Assembly (NCBI GenBank): GCA_002438785.1
Contig: DJQS01000015.1
Coordinates: forward strand, 6,092-70,091
Direction of reading: 5' to 3'
DNA from: Caryophanales bacterium UBA6380
Lineage (GTDB): Bacteria > Bacillota_I > Bacilli_A > RFN20 > CAG-826
Length of the DNA stretch: 64,000 nt
Shown here in pieces: positions 53,408 to 62,366 of this stretch. Position 1 is the stretch's first letter; the number at the start of each line of letters is the position of its first letter. Position numbers and translations under genes: made by a program. The notes beneath the pieces were generated by a model, which did not search any database, had not been told where the DNA came from, and was given only the letters and a program-made list of their open reading frames with translations.

Positions 53408-55906
53408 ATGATTAAAAACAAATTTTTATTAATATTATCAACTGTCTTTGTCTTATCATCATGTGGTAATAAAGAAAATAATCCTGATGATGATCCTGAC
53501 AAACCTATTATTGATGATTCAAAAATTACAAAAGTAATTAATAAATTAAACACTATTATTGAAGCAGATTCAATGACAGTTAACTATGTTGAAAAAGATA
53601 GTAATGATAATGATGTTAGTTTAAAAGATATCTATACCCCTGAGTATGCTTTATTTGGTTATAGCAATGAAGGATATTTATTACTTGATAGTTACAATAA
53701 AAAATTAGGTGATAAATTAGTTTATAACTTCTCTTATGATTCAAATGGTGATATTGATGTTGGTAGAGCCGTTACTTACTATAACGATAAAGATGAATTA
53801 GTTGGTGTTAATAGTGTTACTGACATGAACTATCTAAAGTTATTAAAAAAAGGTAATTCTAATTTTAATAATGGAGAAGGCTTAAAAGTAGATGATTTTA
53901 AGATAAATCTTAATGAAGTTTATGTAGAAGATGAGGATTTACTTTCTTATATGTGTGAATTTATGGGTTACACCTATGGAGATAGTGAAACTAGAATTAG
54001 TGATGTATCATTTTATATTGATGATAGTGATAATATAAACTTTAATTTATATTATCAAGTTGATAGTGATAGTTCTGCTACTAGTTTATTATTAACAGGT
54101 AATTTTTCAAATTTAAATGATACCAAAAATGATGAATTAGCTGATTTTGTTAAAGATTATAAATTACCTACTAAAACTATTAATGATACTGTTAAAGAAT
54201 TATTAAGCAATGAAACAATTGGATTTAATACTACCTTAAAATATTATTCAAATAATAAATGGAATGAATATGGTAAGACTAGTGTTACATCATATATTGA
54301 TAAAACAGATCGAAATAACGATAAAATCTATTATTATCTTAACGATGAGATTAATAAAGAAGAATATAGTTATGTTTTGACTAAATCAGAAAAAGATTTA
54401 AATACTGGTTATATTTATGGATTGGATCACTATATAAATGGTCAAAATAAAGAAGAAATTAAACCGTTTGAAAAAGATGATTTTACTTGGGGCAATGGTA
54501 TCTTTTCATTCCAGGATGAAATTGATACTGAATCATTTTTAAGTGATGATGGAAAAACATTCCTTTATTATGGATTCAATACTGATCGCTTGTTTGAATC
54601 ATATGCCGCTTTAACAGTCTTGACAGATATTATTATTCGTCAATGCTTTAAAATTACTTTATCTATAGTTGATAATAATATTGTTATAAATTCATATATT
54701 GATGCTTATGTTGCTTCTTCTACAGCTGAAGAAACTGATTTAAAAATTTTAGCTACTTCTACTTTAAATAAAGATGCTACTATCTCTTTACCTACTTCTT
54801 TTAAAGAAGAAACTGAAGATAGTAAAAAGGTACAAGATGCAATTAATCACTTAAAAGAAGAATCATGGATTGCTAATGGCTATGCTTTAAGTAAAGATAC
54901 TGGTACTGAATCAAATGAGTTGCCAAAAACTAATTATTATTATGAAAAAGATGAATATTATATCCAAGATTGGGCTAATCGTACTAGAGGTTCTTTAACT
55001 GGTACAGTTTATTCTCGCCAAGGATATAAACAAGTTGAAGGTGGAATTATTCCATTTTCTATTACCAAAGCTAGTAATAATCAAGGTGTAAGTAATCCTG
55101 GTGATGCTAAATCTAAGGTTACTGAAATTGATAAAACTCATCATCTCTATGATTATTTTGGTATTAATTTTGATCCTAAAGTATTTAAAAAAGGTGATGA
55201 AGAAAATACCTACATTTTAAAAGATAATGTAAAAGATATCTCTAGTTTTACTATGGGAAATGTCCACGTTGATTCATTAGTTGATAAAAGTTTTAAAATT
55301 ACATTAGATAGTAAAGGTAGATTATCTAAGATAAATTATAAATATGTTTATGGTGGCGTTTATACTGGTGATGAAGAAATTAAGTTTACTTATGCTAGTG
55401 ATAAAACACTAAGTTTCCCAACTAATGTTGTTAATAAGGATTCTTTCGATAGACTTTCTACTAATTTACCATCTAATTGGTTAGAGGAAGAAGGTTTGGT
55501 TAAAAAGAAAATGGTTGAATTATATGGAGAAGAAGTTGCTAAACTTATTCCATATTTAACTGATGCAAGTTTATCAGGCTCTTGGAATTTAACTGCTAAT
55601 TATGATGGAACAGATGATTATGTAATTTATAATAGCAAAGTAACTGAAGAATATATTAAAAAATACCAAGAATTATTAACTAAAGATGGTTATAAAATTG
55701 AAAAAGTTGATAACTCTACATTAGGAACTTTGGAGTATTATACAAAAGCTTACGAAGTTAGCGAGGAAGTAACTGACGAAACAACTTTAGAAACTAAAGT
55801 AGTGAAATATTCAATTAAGGTAAGAATTAGATTTGGTAGTAAAGAAGGAGCCTATTCAACATTAGATAATTTCTATTTCGGTAGTGAAAAAACTGAAATT
55901 AAATAA
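53408..55906 (+). CDS. Large lipoprotein of unknown function
   Basis: An 832-residue exported lipoprotein with the signal MIKNKFLLILSTVFVLSSC (cysteine at 19), then an acidic linker (NPDDDPDKPIIDD). The rest is rich in Asp, Asn, Tyr and Lys and looks like repeated beta-rich modules without a family I recognise; phrases such as KTINDTVKELLSNETIGFNTTLKYYS and KKVQDAINHLKEESWIANGYAL suggest two or three related units of about 250 residues. It shares an operon with the BIG2 lipoprotein and ends before a strong terminator. Large paralogous lipoproteins of this kind are common in small-genome Bacilli. Confidence 0.8.
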   Translation: MIKNKFLLILSTVFVLSSCGNKENNPDDDPDKPIIDDSKITKVINKLNTIIEADSMTVNYVEKDSNDNDVSLKDIYTPEYALFGYSNEGYLLLDSYNKKLGDKLVYNFSYDSNGDIDVGRAVTYYNDKDELVGVNSVTDMNYLKLLKKGNSNFNNGEGLKVDDFKINLNEVYVEDEDLLSYMCEFMGYTYGDSETRISDVSFYIDDSDNINFNLYYQVDSDSSATSLLLTGNFSNLNDTKNDELADFVKDYKLPTKTINDTVKELLSNETIGFNTTLKYYSNNKWNEYGKTSVTSYIDKTDRNNDKIYYYLNDEINKEEYSYVLTKSEKDLNTGYIYGLDHYINGQNKEEIKPFEKDDFTWGNGIFSFQDEIDTESFLSDDGKTFLYYGFNTDRLFESYAALTVLTDIIIRQCFKITLSIVDNNIVINSYIDAYVASSTAEETDLKILATSTLNKDATISLPTSFKEETEDSKKVQDAINHLKEESWIANGYALSKDTGTESNELPKTNYYYEKDEYYIQDWANRTRGSLTGTVYSRQGYKQVEGGIIPFSITKASNNQGVSNPGDAKSKVTEIDKTHHLYDYFGINFDPKVFKKGDEENTYILKDNVKDISSFTMGNVHVDSLVDKSFKITLDSKGRLSKINYKYVYGGVYTGDEEIKFTYASDKTLSFPTNVVNKDSFDRLSTNLPSNWLEEEGLVKKKMVELYGEEVAKLIPYLTDASLSGSWNLTANYDGTDDYVIYNSKVTEEYIKKYQELLTKDGYKIEKVDNSTLGTLEYYTKAYEVSEEVTDETTLETKVVKYSIKVRIRFGSKEGAYSTLDNFYFGSEKTEIK

Positions 55907-55927
55907 ATTATCCATTAATTTTATAAG

Positions 55928-55959
55928 AAAAAAAGAAGTTCGTGCTAACTTCTTTTTTT
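55928..55959. terminator. Bidirectional terminator between the lipoprotein and amino-acid ABC operons
   Basis: A perfect 13-base stem AAAAAAAGAAGTT (55928-55940) with AACTTCTTTTTTT (55947-55959) and a 6-base loop. The A/T arms provide a U-run for either strand, so it can serve both convergent operons. Confidence 0.85.
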
Positions 55960-55998
55960 AAAAATATATGAATTTAGTAGGCTTTTTAATAAATTTAA

Positions 55999-57009
55999 TT
56001 ACTTTTTTGCTAAAAAATTCTTTAGCCTTTCACTAGTCGGATTATTAATTATATCTTTAGGATTACCTTCTTCTACAATTACTCCTTTATCCATAAAGAC
56101 AACTTTATTGGCAACATTTTTAGCAAAATTCATTTCATGAGTTACTACAATCATTGTTTTTCCTTCATTAGCTAAGGTCTTCATAACATTAAGAACTTCC
56201 TCAACCATTTCTGGATCTAGAGCACTAGTAGGCTCATCAAATAAAATAATATCAGGATTAATTGCTAATGCTCTAGCAATAGCAACACGCTGTTTTTGCC
56301 CGCCACTAAGTTCGCTAATTTTATAATTCATACGATCTTGCATATTCACTAACGTTAAGTATTTAATCGCAGTTTCCTTAGCTTCTAATTTAGATTTTTT
56401 TAACACTATCTTTTGAGCTAGCATTACATTATCTAAAACATTCATATTATTAAATAAATTAAAAGATTGGAAAACCATCGTTATTTTACTTCTAATTTTA
56501 TTTAATTCTTTATTAGTTGGAGTAATCATCACATCATTTTTAATAGATTCTAAATATTTAGACTTATCAAAATAATCTAATTTATTTATTGGATTCTTTC
56601 TTACATTTTTATATTCTTTTTTCGCACTTTTAATTAATTTCTTTAATTCTTTATTAGTTTTATCTTCAATATATTTATTTTGATAAATTGCTAAATTATC
56701 TTCTGTTTCAATTAATCTTTCTTTATATTTAGCTTTATCTAATCTATAGTTTGAATAATCAATAAAATCATCTTTACATTTAGTTATATTAAAATAAGTA
56801 GTATTTTTATAAATAAGCGTTCCTCTAGTAGGCTCCTCTAATAAATTAATACATCTTAAAAAAGTTGATTTACCACTTCCACTAGGTCCAATTATTGCAA
56901 TAACATCACCTTTATATACATCTAAGGAAATATCTTTTAAAATTTTATTAGTATCAAAGAATTTAGCAATATTTTTAATACTAAGTATTAATTCTTTATT
57001 ATTTTGCAT
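55999..57009 (-). CDS. Amino-acid (probably lysine) ABC transporter ATP-binding protein with an insertion
   Basis: A 336-residue GlnQ-like ATPase. Walker A GPSGSGKS is at 41-48, Q-loop Q181 in [11 protein letters not shown], signature ELSGGQ at about 233-238 and Walker B IILFDEP at about 254-260. Relatives have about 240 residues. The extra roughly 90 residues (about 75-165) lie between Walker A and the Q-loop and are highly charged and helical. The domain is otherwise complete, so it should be active. It is the last gene of the SBP-permease-ATPase operon and overlaps the permease by 11 bases. The lysine riboswitch upstream suggests lysine as substrate. Confidence 0.9.
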   Translation of the reverse strand: MQNNKELILSIKNIAKFFDTNKILKDISLDVYKGDVIAIIGPSGSGKSTFLRCINLLEEPTRGTLIYKNTTYFNITKCKDDFIDYSNYRLDKAKYKERLIETEDNLAIYQNKYIEDKTNKELKKLIKSAKKEYKNVRKNPINKLDYFDKSKYLESIKNDVMITPTNKELNKIRSKITMVFQSFNLFNNMNVLDNVMLAQKIVLKKSKLEAKETAIKYLTLVNMQDRMNYKISELSGGQKQRVAIARALAINPDIILFDEPTSALDPEMVEEVLNVMKTLANEGKTMIVVTHEMNFAKNVANKVVFMDKGVIVEEGNPKDIINNPTSERLKNFLAKK

Positions 57010-57790
57010 AATTATTTCTCCTTAAAAATCTAAATGGATTAATCGAAAATTTAATTCCGTTTAATTTCTTTTCAATTAATTTAAGAATTAAGGAAGTAAA
57101 TAAAGTTATAACTAAATAAATTATGGCTAATATTAAATAAGATTCCATAAAGGCATAAGTTGTCCCAGCAATTAAATTTAATCGATAATATAGTTCCGTT
57201 ACCGAGATAACATTTAATACACTAGAGTCTTTAATATTGACAATCAGCTCATTACCAATAGTAGGTAACGCGTTTTTTAAGGCTTGAGGTAAAATTACAT
57301 GAATACTAGTTGAACTATTACTTAACCCTAAACTTCTAGCTCCTTCTATTTGACCAGCATCAACTCCATTTAGACCACTACGAATAATTTCACCCATATA
57401 AGCTGCAGTATTAAATGTAATAACTATTAATCCAGCAAATAGCCATCCATTAAAAACATTATTAATCTCTCCTTCAAAATAGATATTACCCCAATTAATT
57501 CCTATAGCACTACAACCAAACTTAAATAATAAAGCTTGAACCATCATAGGAGTACCCCTAAGAATTACAGAATAAAGATTACAAAAAGTCAAACATAAAA
57601 TTTTTAATGTTTTAATAATTATTTTATCACTATTCTTGATTTTAAGATTTTTCCCATAAGCTAAAAAAATACCTAAGATTAGCCCAAATATTGTTCCAAA
57701 TAACGATAAAATTATAGTGGATAAAATTCCATATCCAATTAATGAGAAATTTTCACCCCATAATTTCCATAATTTTTCAAAGTCAATCAT
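56999..57790 (-). CDS. Amino-acid (probably lysine) ABC transporter permease
   Basis: A 263-residue HisM/GlnP-type permease with five or so membrane segments. The family EAA loop is [25 protein letters not shown], ending in [18 protein letters not shown]. The [15 protein letters not shown] segment is typical of polar amino-acid permeases. It overlaps the binding-protein gene by 4 bases and the ATPase by 11, so one operon encodes a complete importer. Confidence 0.92.
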   Translation of the reverse strand: MIDFEKLWKLWGENFSLIGYGILSTIILSLFGTIFGLILGIFLAYGKNLKIKNSDKIIIKTLKILCLTFCNLYSVILRGTPMMVQALLFKFGCSAIGINWGNIYFEGEINNVFNGWLFAGLIVITFNTAAYMGEIIRSGLNGVDAGQIEGARSLGLSNSSTSIHVILPQALKNALPTIGNELIVNIKDSSVLNVISVTELYYRLNLIAGTTYAFMESYLILAIIYLVITLFTSLILKLIEKKLNGIKFSINPFRFLRRNNYAK

Positions 57791-58674
57791 AATGCACTTT
57801 CACTCGATCTAGTTGCAGCTAGTGACATCATATTAGAACGTTCATCATCACTTAATTTAGCTAAAGAATTATTAAGTTCTTCTTTTAATTCGTTATTACC
57901 TTTTTTTATACCAATAGATACACTTAAACCATTTAAATCTTCACTAGATAAAAAACTTTTATAATCACAATATAAAACTCTTAAATCATCTTTATTAAGA
58001 TTTGTCATTGCTTCAACTACTGGTAATTCAGCTGGCATTGCAAAACTAATATCCCTTAAAACATCATTTGCTGCAAGAGGATATGTCGCTTGAGCTGGGC
58101 TATGTCTAATCGATTTATTTTCATCATTATTAACAAAATAGGTATCAATAAATTCATCACCAACAACATTTGATTGACAAACTAATGCTTTACCATCAAA
58201 TAAAGTTAATAATTCACTATAAGACATTGGATTATCTTTAGTACCTAATGAGTCACTAACATTATTCTTTTTAATTAAAAAAGCTAAATCACTTGTTAAA
58301 TATGGATTAGTAAAATCAATTGATTCTCTTCTTTCTTTAGTATCTGTCATACCAGCTAAAATCATATTGATTTCATTATTATTTAAACTTGGAATTAAAC
58401 TACCCCATTCAATTCGTTTAATAACAACTTCTTTATTTAAATCTTTGCTTAAATATTTACTAACTGCTATATCATAGCCATCAGCATACTCATTAGTCTT
58501 ATCAATTTTTAAAGTATACTCACTACTTTTACTAGTAGTCCAATTAAATGGCTGATAATTACATTCCATTCCAATAACTAATTTATCATTACTAATACTA
58601 TTTCCTTTACAAGAACTAATAACTCCTAAACTAATTAAAGAAATAATTCCTAATAATAATTCTTTCTTTTTCAT
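57787..58674 (-). CDS. Amino-acid (probably lysine) ABC transporter substrate-binding lipoprotein
   Basis: A 295-residue lipoprotein with signal MKKKELLLGIISLISLGVISSC (cysteine at 22). The class 3 amino-acid-binding fold is seen in IGMECNYQPFNWT, YADGYDIAVSKYLSKDL, IPSLNNNEINMILAGMTDTKERRESIDFTNPY and the C-terminal SIGIKKGNNELKEELNNSL. It has an AGGAGGGG ribosome-binding site and lies directly after the riboswitch terminator, so it is the first gene under lysine control. Binding specificity is inferred from the riboswitch only. Confidence 0.92.
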   Translation of the reverse strand: MKKKELLLGIISLISLGVISSCKGNSISNDKLVIGMECNYQPFNWTTSKSSEYTLKIDKTNEYADGYDIAVSKYLSKDLNKEVVIKRIEWGSLIPSLNNNEINMILAGMTDTKERRESIDFTNPYLTSDLAFLIKKNNVSDSLGTKDNPMSYSELLTLFDGKALVCQSNVVGDEFIDTYFVNNDENKSIRHSPAQATYPLAANDVLRDISFAMPAELPVVEAMTNLNKDDLRVLYCDYKSFLSSEDLNGLSVSIGIKKGNNELKEELNNSLAKLSDDERSNMMSLAATRSSESAL

Positions 58675-58695
58675 AATAAGTAATACCCCTCCTAA

Positions 58696-58729
58696 TAAAA
58701 AGAAAAGATTGCATCGCTCGATGCAATCT
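58696..58729 (-). terminator. Riboswitch-controlled terminator before the amino-acid ABC operon
   Basis: On the minus strand AGATTGCATC (58729-58720) pairs with GATGCAATCT (58715-58706) around a 4-base loop, followed by TTTTCTTTTT. The 5' arm (58719-58727) can pair instead with the antiterminator partner at 58747-58755. Confidence 0.9.
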
Positions 58730-58751
58730 CAATTAATAAGTAAGATATTAC

Positions 58752-58909
58752 ATCGATAGCGCCTCTAGATAAACTAGGAGTCTATAAGATGTTATCTTAT
58801 ATCCCAATCTAATTTAATGCCTTAAATTAGTTTCGGCGGTCTTACCTTTTGTTAGTTTCACTAGATGCCTCTTCCACTAACTACTTTTATCGATCGCGCC
58901 TCTATCAAT
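58752..58909 (-). ncRNA. Lysine riboswitch (L-box) aptamer
   Basis: The minus-strand leader has the conserved L-box pieces in order: GATAGAGGCGCGATC, an AGTAG segment, GGAAGAGGC, AAGACCGCCGAAACTA, TTGGGA, ACTCCTAG and GAGGCGCTATC. Helix P1 is ATTGATAG (58902-58909) with CTATCGAT (58752-58759), one G-U pair. The P1 3' strand overlaps a 9-base antiterminator (58747-58755 with 58719-58727). Bound lysine should favour P1, free the terminator and turn the transporter operon off. Identification is by comparison with the known lysine aptamer and is strong. Confidence 0.92.
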
Positions 58910-58918
58910 CTCATGATT

Positions 58919-58946
58919 ATTTTAAATGTAAAAATATTAATGTCAA
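58919..58946 (-). promoter_or_regulatory. Promoter of the lysine-riboswitch ABC operon
   Basis: On the minus strand TTGACA (58941-58946), 16 bases, then TAAAAT (58919-58924), about 10-16 bases before the aptamer P1. Confidence 0.7.
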
Positions 58947-59245
58947 TAAAAATTTATTAAAAAATTGAATAATTTAATTAAAATAATATAAATCTATAAT
59001 CGATATATTTGATATAAATATAAAATTTACTTAATTACCTAATAATCAAAATAATGAATAAAATTTTATATATAAATAATAAAATAAAATATATTCATAA
59101 TTTAACTTATATTGATGTAGTAAAAGATGATTTTTTTAAAATAAAATAAATTTAAAATAATTATTTTATTAACAAATAAAAATGAATAATTTTAATAAAA
59201 TCCTTCTTAAACTAAAATATTTTTATCAAATTTTAATTCTTAACA
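58947..59245. other. AT-rich intergenic stretch without a recognised gene
   Basis: Extremely A/T-rich (few G or C). A 31-codon frame starts at 59054 on the plus strand but has no ribosome-binding site. No hairpin of note. Confidence 0.6.
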
Positions 59246-60574
59246 CTATAAAAACATTATCATATATATAGGTAAATATATAAGATTATCCTTATTAATT
59301 ATTATTCTATTATTTGATAATACATATCCAAATTTAACATTATATGATTTATTCTTTAAAAACCTATTAATGGCATAATGAATTGTATAATCTTTTCCTG
59401 ATTTAACTTCAATTGGAGTAACTGACAAATTATTATAATTATCAATTAAAAAATCTACTTCACCATTTGCTTTATTGTCATAATAAAACAAATTATGTCC
59501 ATGAGCTTTTAATTCGCTAGCAACAACTAATTCATATACAGCTCCTAAATTAACACTGCATTCATTATCAATCACTGCCTTTATGTTATATTTATACAAA
59601 ATATTTGTTAATAGCCCAGCATCATTTAAATATAATTTTACTAGATTTTTGCCACTTGATTGAATTAAAGGAAAACTCGGATTAGAAATTGCTTTTACCT
59701 CTAAAGCAATACCTGAATTAATTAAATAGTCAAATTCATCAATATAATTTGAAAATCTTTTTCCTTTTATATTTTCAATATCCTTAAGAACTATTCTCTT
59801 TTTCTTATTTTCTAATATTGATGGAATTAAATCATAAATCCTTTTTATTTTCAATTTATGATCTTTATCATATTTAGATGCATCATCCCCATAATAATTA
59901 TAAATGTCTGTTTGTATTTTACGAACTTCTACTATATTCTTTTTTTCAATAAACGAATTTACTGCATCAGGGAGCCCACCAATTAGTAAATATTTTTTAA
60001 ATAAATTTAAAATATTATTATGTGTCGACTCATCTAAACTTTCTAATTTAATAAATTTAGATCTGATATAATTAATAGCAGACTCATTAAAATTATTCGC
60101 TAATAAAAATTCTTCAAAATCTAATGGATACATATGTATAATATCAATACTGCCAATTGGAATTGAAGTTGTTTTATTTAATGTAACACCTAATAAAGAA
60201 CCACTGCAAATATAAGTAAATTTATCATCTTGTTTTAAAAACTTAAGTAATGTTAAAAATTGCGGATATTGTTGAATTTCATCTATAAAAATAAGTGTAT
60301 TTTCCTTATTTTTCATTTTGTCACCAGCAATCATACTTAATTGAAAATAAAAATCATCTTTATTATTAACTGTTTCAAATAATTTATTTCCTATAAAATC
60401 TTCAACAAAATTTAATTCAATGTAATTAGTATATTTTTCTTTTAACAATTCCTTACCTACATATCTAATGATGAACGACTTCCCTACTTGTCTAGCTCCA
60501 TCAATTATCATAATCTTATTAGAATCAGATTTTAAATATTCAGTTATGATCTTCTCTATTTTTCTTTTTAACAT
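59246..60574 (-). CDS. ATPase of the AAA_14/DUF4143 family
   Basis: A 442-residue soluble protein. The N-terminal AAA domain has Walker A DGARQVGKSF at about residues 25-34 and Walker B TLIFIDEIQQYP, and the sensor run YICSGSLLGVTLN. The C-terminal DUF4143 domain has GAVYELVVASELKAHG and YYDNKANGEVDFLID, whose GEVDFL and later VEVKSGKDY resemble a PD-(D/E)xK nuclease core. These proteins are widespread in gut bacteria in many paralogous copies and their role is unclear; some are linked to mobile DNA. It stands alone in an AT-rich accessory-looking region. Confidence 0.88.
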   Translation of the reverse strand: MLKRKIEKIITEYLKSDSNKIMIIDGARQVGKSFIIRYVGKELLKEKYTNYIELNFVEDFIGNKLFETVNNKDDFYFQLSMIAGDKMKNKENTLIFIDEIQQYPQFLTLLKFLKQDDKFTYICSGSLLGVTLNKTTSIPIGSIDIIHMYPLDFEEFLLANNFNESAINYIRSKFIKLESLDESTHNNILNLFKKYLLIGGLPDAVNSFIEKKNIVEVRKIQTDIYNYYGDDASKYDKDHKLKIKRIYDLIPSILENKKKRIVLKDIENIKGKRFSNYIDEFDYLINSGIALEVKAISNPSFPLIQSSGKNLVKLYLNDAGLLTNILYKYNIKAVIDNECSVNLGAVYELVVASELKAHGHNLFYYDNKANGEVDFLIDNYNNLSVTPIEVKSGKDYTIHYAINRFLKNKSYNVKFGYVLSNNRIIINKDNLIYLPIYMIMFL

Positions 60575-60745
60575 AAATTGCTAATTTCTCTTTTTACACT
60601 TTTCCTATTAAATTTATAATCTAATTATACACTTTTCCTATATTTTTTTATATAAAAAACAACACTTATTCATAAATATTATAAATTTACTAAAAATATT
60701 CTTTCTTTTATTAATTAAAATATTAAAAAGCTTTAAATTTAATAA

Positions 60746-61177
60746 TTATATTTTATTTATATATACATTTAATTCCTTTCCACCATAACTAGTTAAATCA
60801 AATGTATCATTTATTTTATAAGATTTATTATTAATTAATAAATCAACAAATGTTGATTTATATAAATATTTAATATTAAATAAATTAAAATTTTTAATTG
60901 ACTCAGTTAATAAATAATATGTAATATTTGCTGAAGTCGTATTATCTAATATATTTAATAATGTATAATTATTATCAAAATTATAACTTACATCATATAA
61001 ATTTAATGTATTATTAACTAAATTAAGTTCATTTGGATATGCTTCTTTTAAATATTTAATACTTAATTCATCATTTTTATTTATTGAACTAGTTCGATCT
61101 TTGTTTAAACTCCATCCTTTAAATAAATTCTTTTTATAACTTAAATTCGGTAAAATATTAAATTCATTATGATATTT
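60746..61177 (-). pseudogene. Decayed surface-protein fragment, C-terminal remnant without a start codon
   Basis: The minus-strand frame from 61177 to the TAA at 60746-60748 is open for 143 codons but has a stop directly upstream and no ATG, GTG or TTG start. The product includes FKGWSLNKDRTSSINKNDEL, which resembles the FxGWYxxxxG...I repeats (InlB B/Flg_new type) of surface proteins, followed by an Asn/Tyr/Leu-rich C-terminal portion ending YGGKELNVYINKI. Codon periodicity is normal, so it was a real gene that lost its front half. Sequence 61180-61380 upstream holds no recognisable continuation. Confidence 0.65.
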
Positions 61178-61380
61178 TTAATTTAAAATACGTTATAAAA
61201 TCTAAAAAATTTTAATTAGTTAAGATTGATTCATATGAATTTTGTTAACGATTAAACTTAGTTTTTTCTTATTCGTAGTTTAAATATCGATTTGATTTTC
61301 ACTTTTAGTTCCAAATAATTAGAAATTTTCATTACTAGAATTAATAAAAAAGTATTCGAATCTAATTAGAAAAGTAGCAC

Positions 61381-61413
61381 AATAACAAAAGGCAGTATTT
61401 TAAAACTGCCTTT
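61381..61413 (-). terminator. Terminator of the ABC-2 exporter operon
   Basis: A 9-base stem AAAGGCAGT (61388-61396) with ACTGCCTTT (61405-61413) and an 8-base loop. On the minus strand it ends in TTTTGTTATT, 41 bases after the permease stop. Confidence 0.85.
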
Positions 61414-61453
61414 ATGGTAATTCTATCAATTAACAAAACTAGAAAGCTAATTA

Positions 61454-62362
61454 TTAATTTTCTACTCTCTTTTTTTGATAATAATTGATTACAACATATA
61501 TTCCTACTAATATTACAATACTGCAAATTAATATAGAATACATTTCAATTTGATTAATAGTTTTACCAAAAAAAGTAATATTACAATCCATAGACTTTTT
61601 ATATCCTTCTATAATTTGCTCAGGAAATTCTTCTTCATTCATAGCTTTAAAGCATCCTTGTAAACAATGATTTCTAACTAATGAAGTACCATACGTTCCT
61701 GGCAAGAAGGCGAAAACATTTTGTAATCCATCAGAAAAAGTATTTATTGGCATATATGCTCCACAGACAAATCCATAACCTGCAGATACTATCGTTCCAA
61801 CTGCTGATAATTGACCTTGGGTTGTTAAAAATACATTAATAATTGATGATAATGCTGTGCCAAACATACTTAATAAGATAACATCAAATAAAATGAGTAA
61901 GACATCAACAAAAGATAAATACCACCCTACACAAGCTATATAAATAAATCCAATCGCAGTAGCAAGAAATCCAACTATCAAAGTACTAAATAATGAACCA
62001 AAATAATAAGATAATGAAACAATACTTTTCTTAATCGGAGAAACCATAATATCTTTTATGGCACCAGTCACTTTGTCATTAACCATAATGAAATTAGAAG
62101 AAAAAGCAATAGTAACACAACACACAGCTAAAAATGAGGAAACAATTTCTCCTCCAACAGCACCATCAATTAATTTTAAAGTAGATGTAGTTTGCATACT
62201 TTGTGGAATCGGACTTAATAGTCCATCTCTATAAATATCAGCTAAAAAAGTTACGTATAATACGAGTAAAATAATTGGAGTAATTAGCGAAGAAAAAAAT
62301 AACCCTTTATCTTTAAAAAATAACTTAATATTACGTTTAGTTAAAATTAAAAAAGTTTTCAT
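61454..62362 (-). CDS. ABC-2 type exporter permease
   Basis: A membrane protein of about 302 residues with six hydrophobic segments, starting MKTFLILTKRNIKLFFKDKGLFFSSLITPIILLVLYV, the typical ABC-2 opening. Later it has KVTGAIKDIMVSPIKKSIV and GYGFVCGAYMPI, with the final segment close to the C-terminus. The start at 62362 is preceded by GGAGGT; the frame reaches a GTG at 62380 that overlaps this ribosome-binding site and is rejected. It pairs with the ATPase 4 bases upstream. The substrate is unknown; such pairs export drugs, antibiotics or lipid-linked sugars. Confidence 0.88.
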   Translation of the reverse strand: MKTFLILTKRNIKLFFKDKGLFFSSLITPIILLVLYVTFLADIYRDGLLSPIPQSMQTTSTLKLIDGAVGGEIVSSFLAVCCVTIAFSSNFIMVNDKVTGAIKDIMVSPIKKSIVSLSYYFGSLFSTLIVGFLATAIGFIYIACVGWYLSFVDVLLILFDVILLSMFGTALSSIINVFLTTQGQLSAVGTIVSAGYGFVCGAYMPINTFSDGLQNVFAFLPGTYGTSLVRNHCLQGCFKAMNEEEFPEQIIEGYKKSMDCNITFFGKTINQIEMYSILICSIVILVGIYVVINYYQKKRVEN

Positions 62363-62366
62363 GATA

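Noticed and set aside
59054..59149. 31-codon plus-strand frame in the AT-rich gap after the lysine operon
   Set aside because: No ribosome-binding site and composition equal to the surrounding spacer; too short to support.
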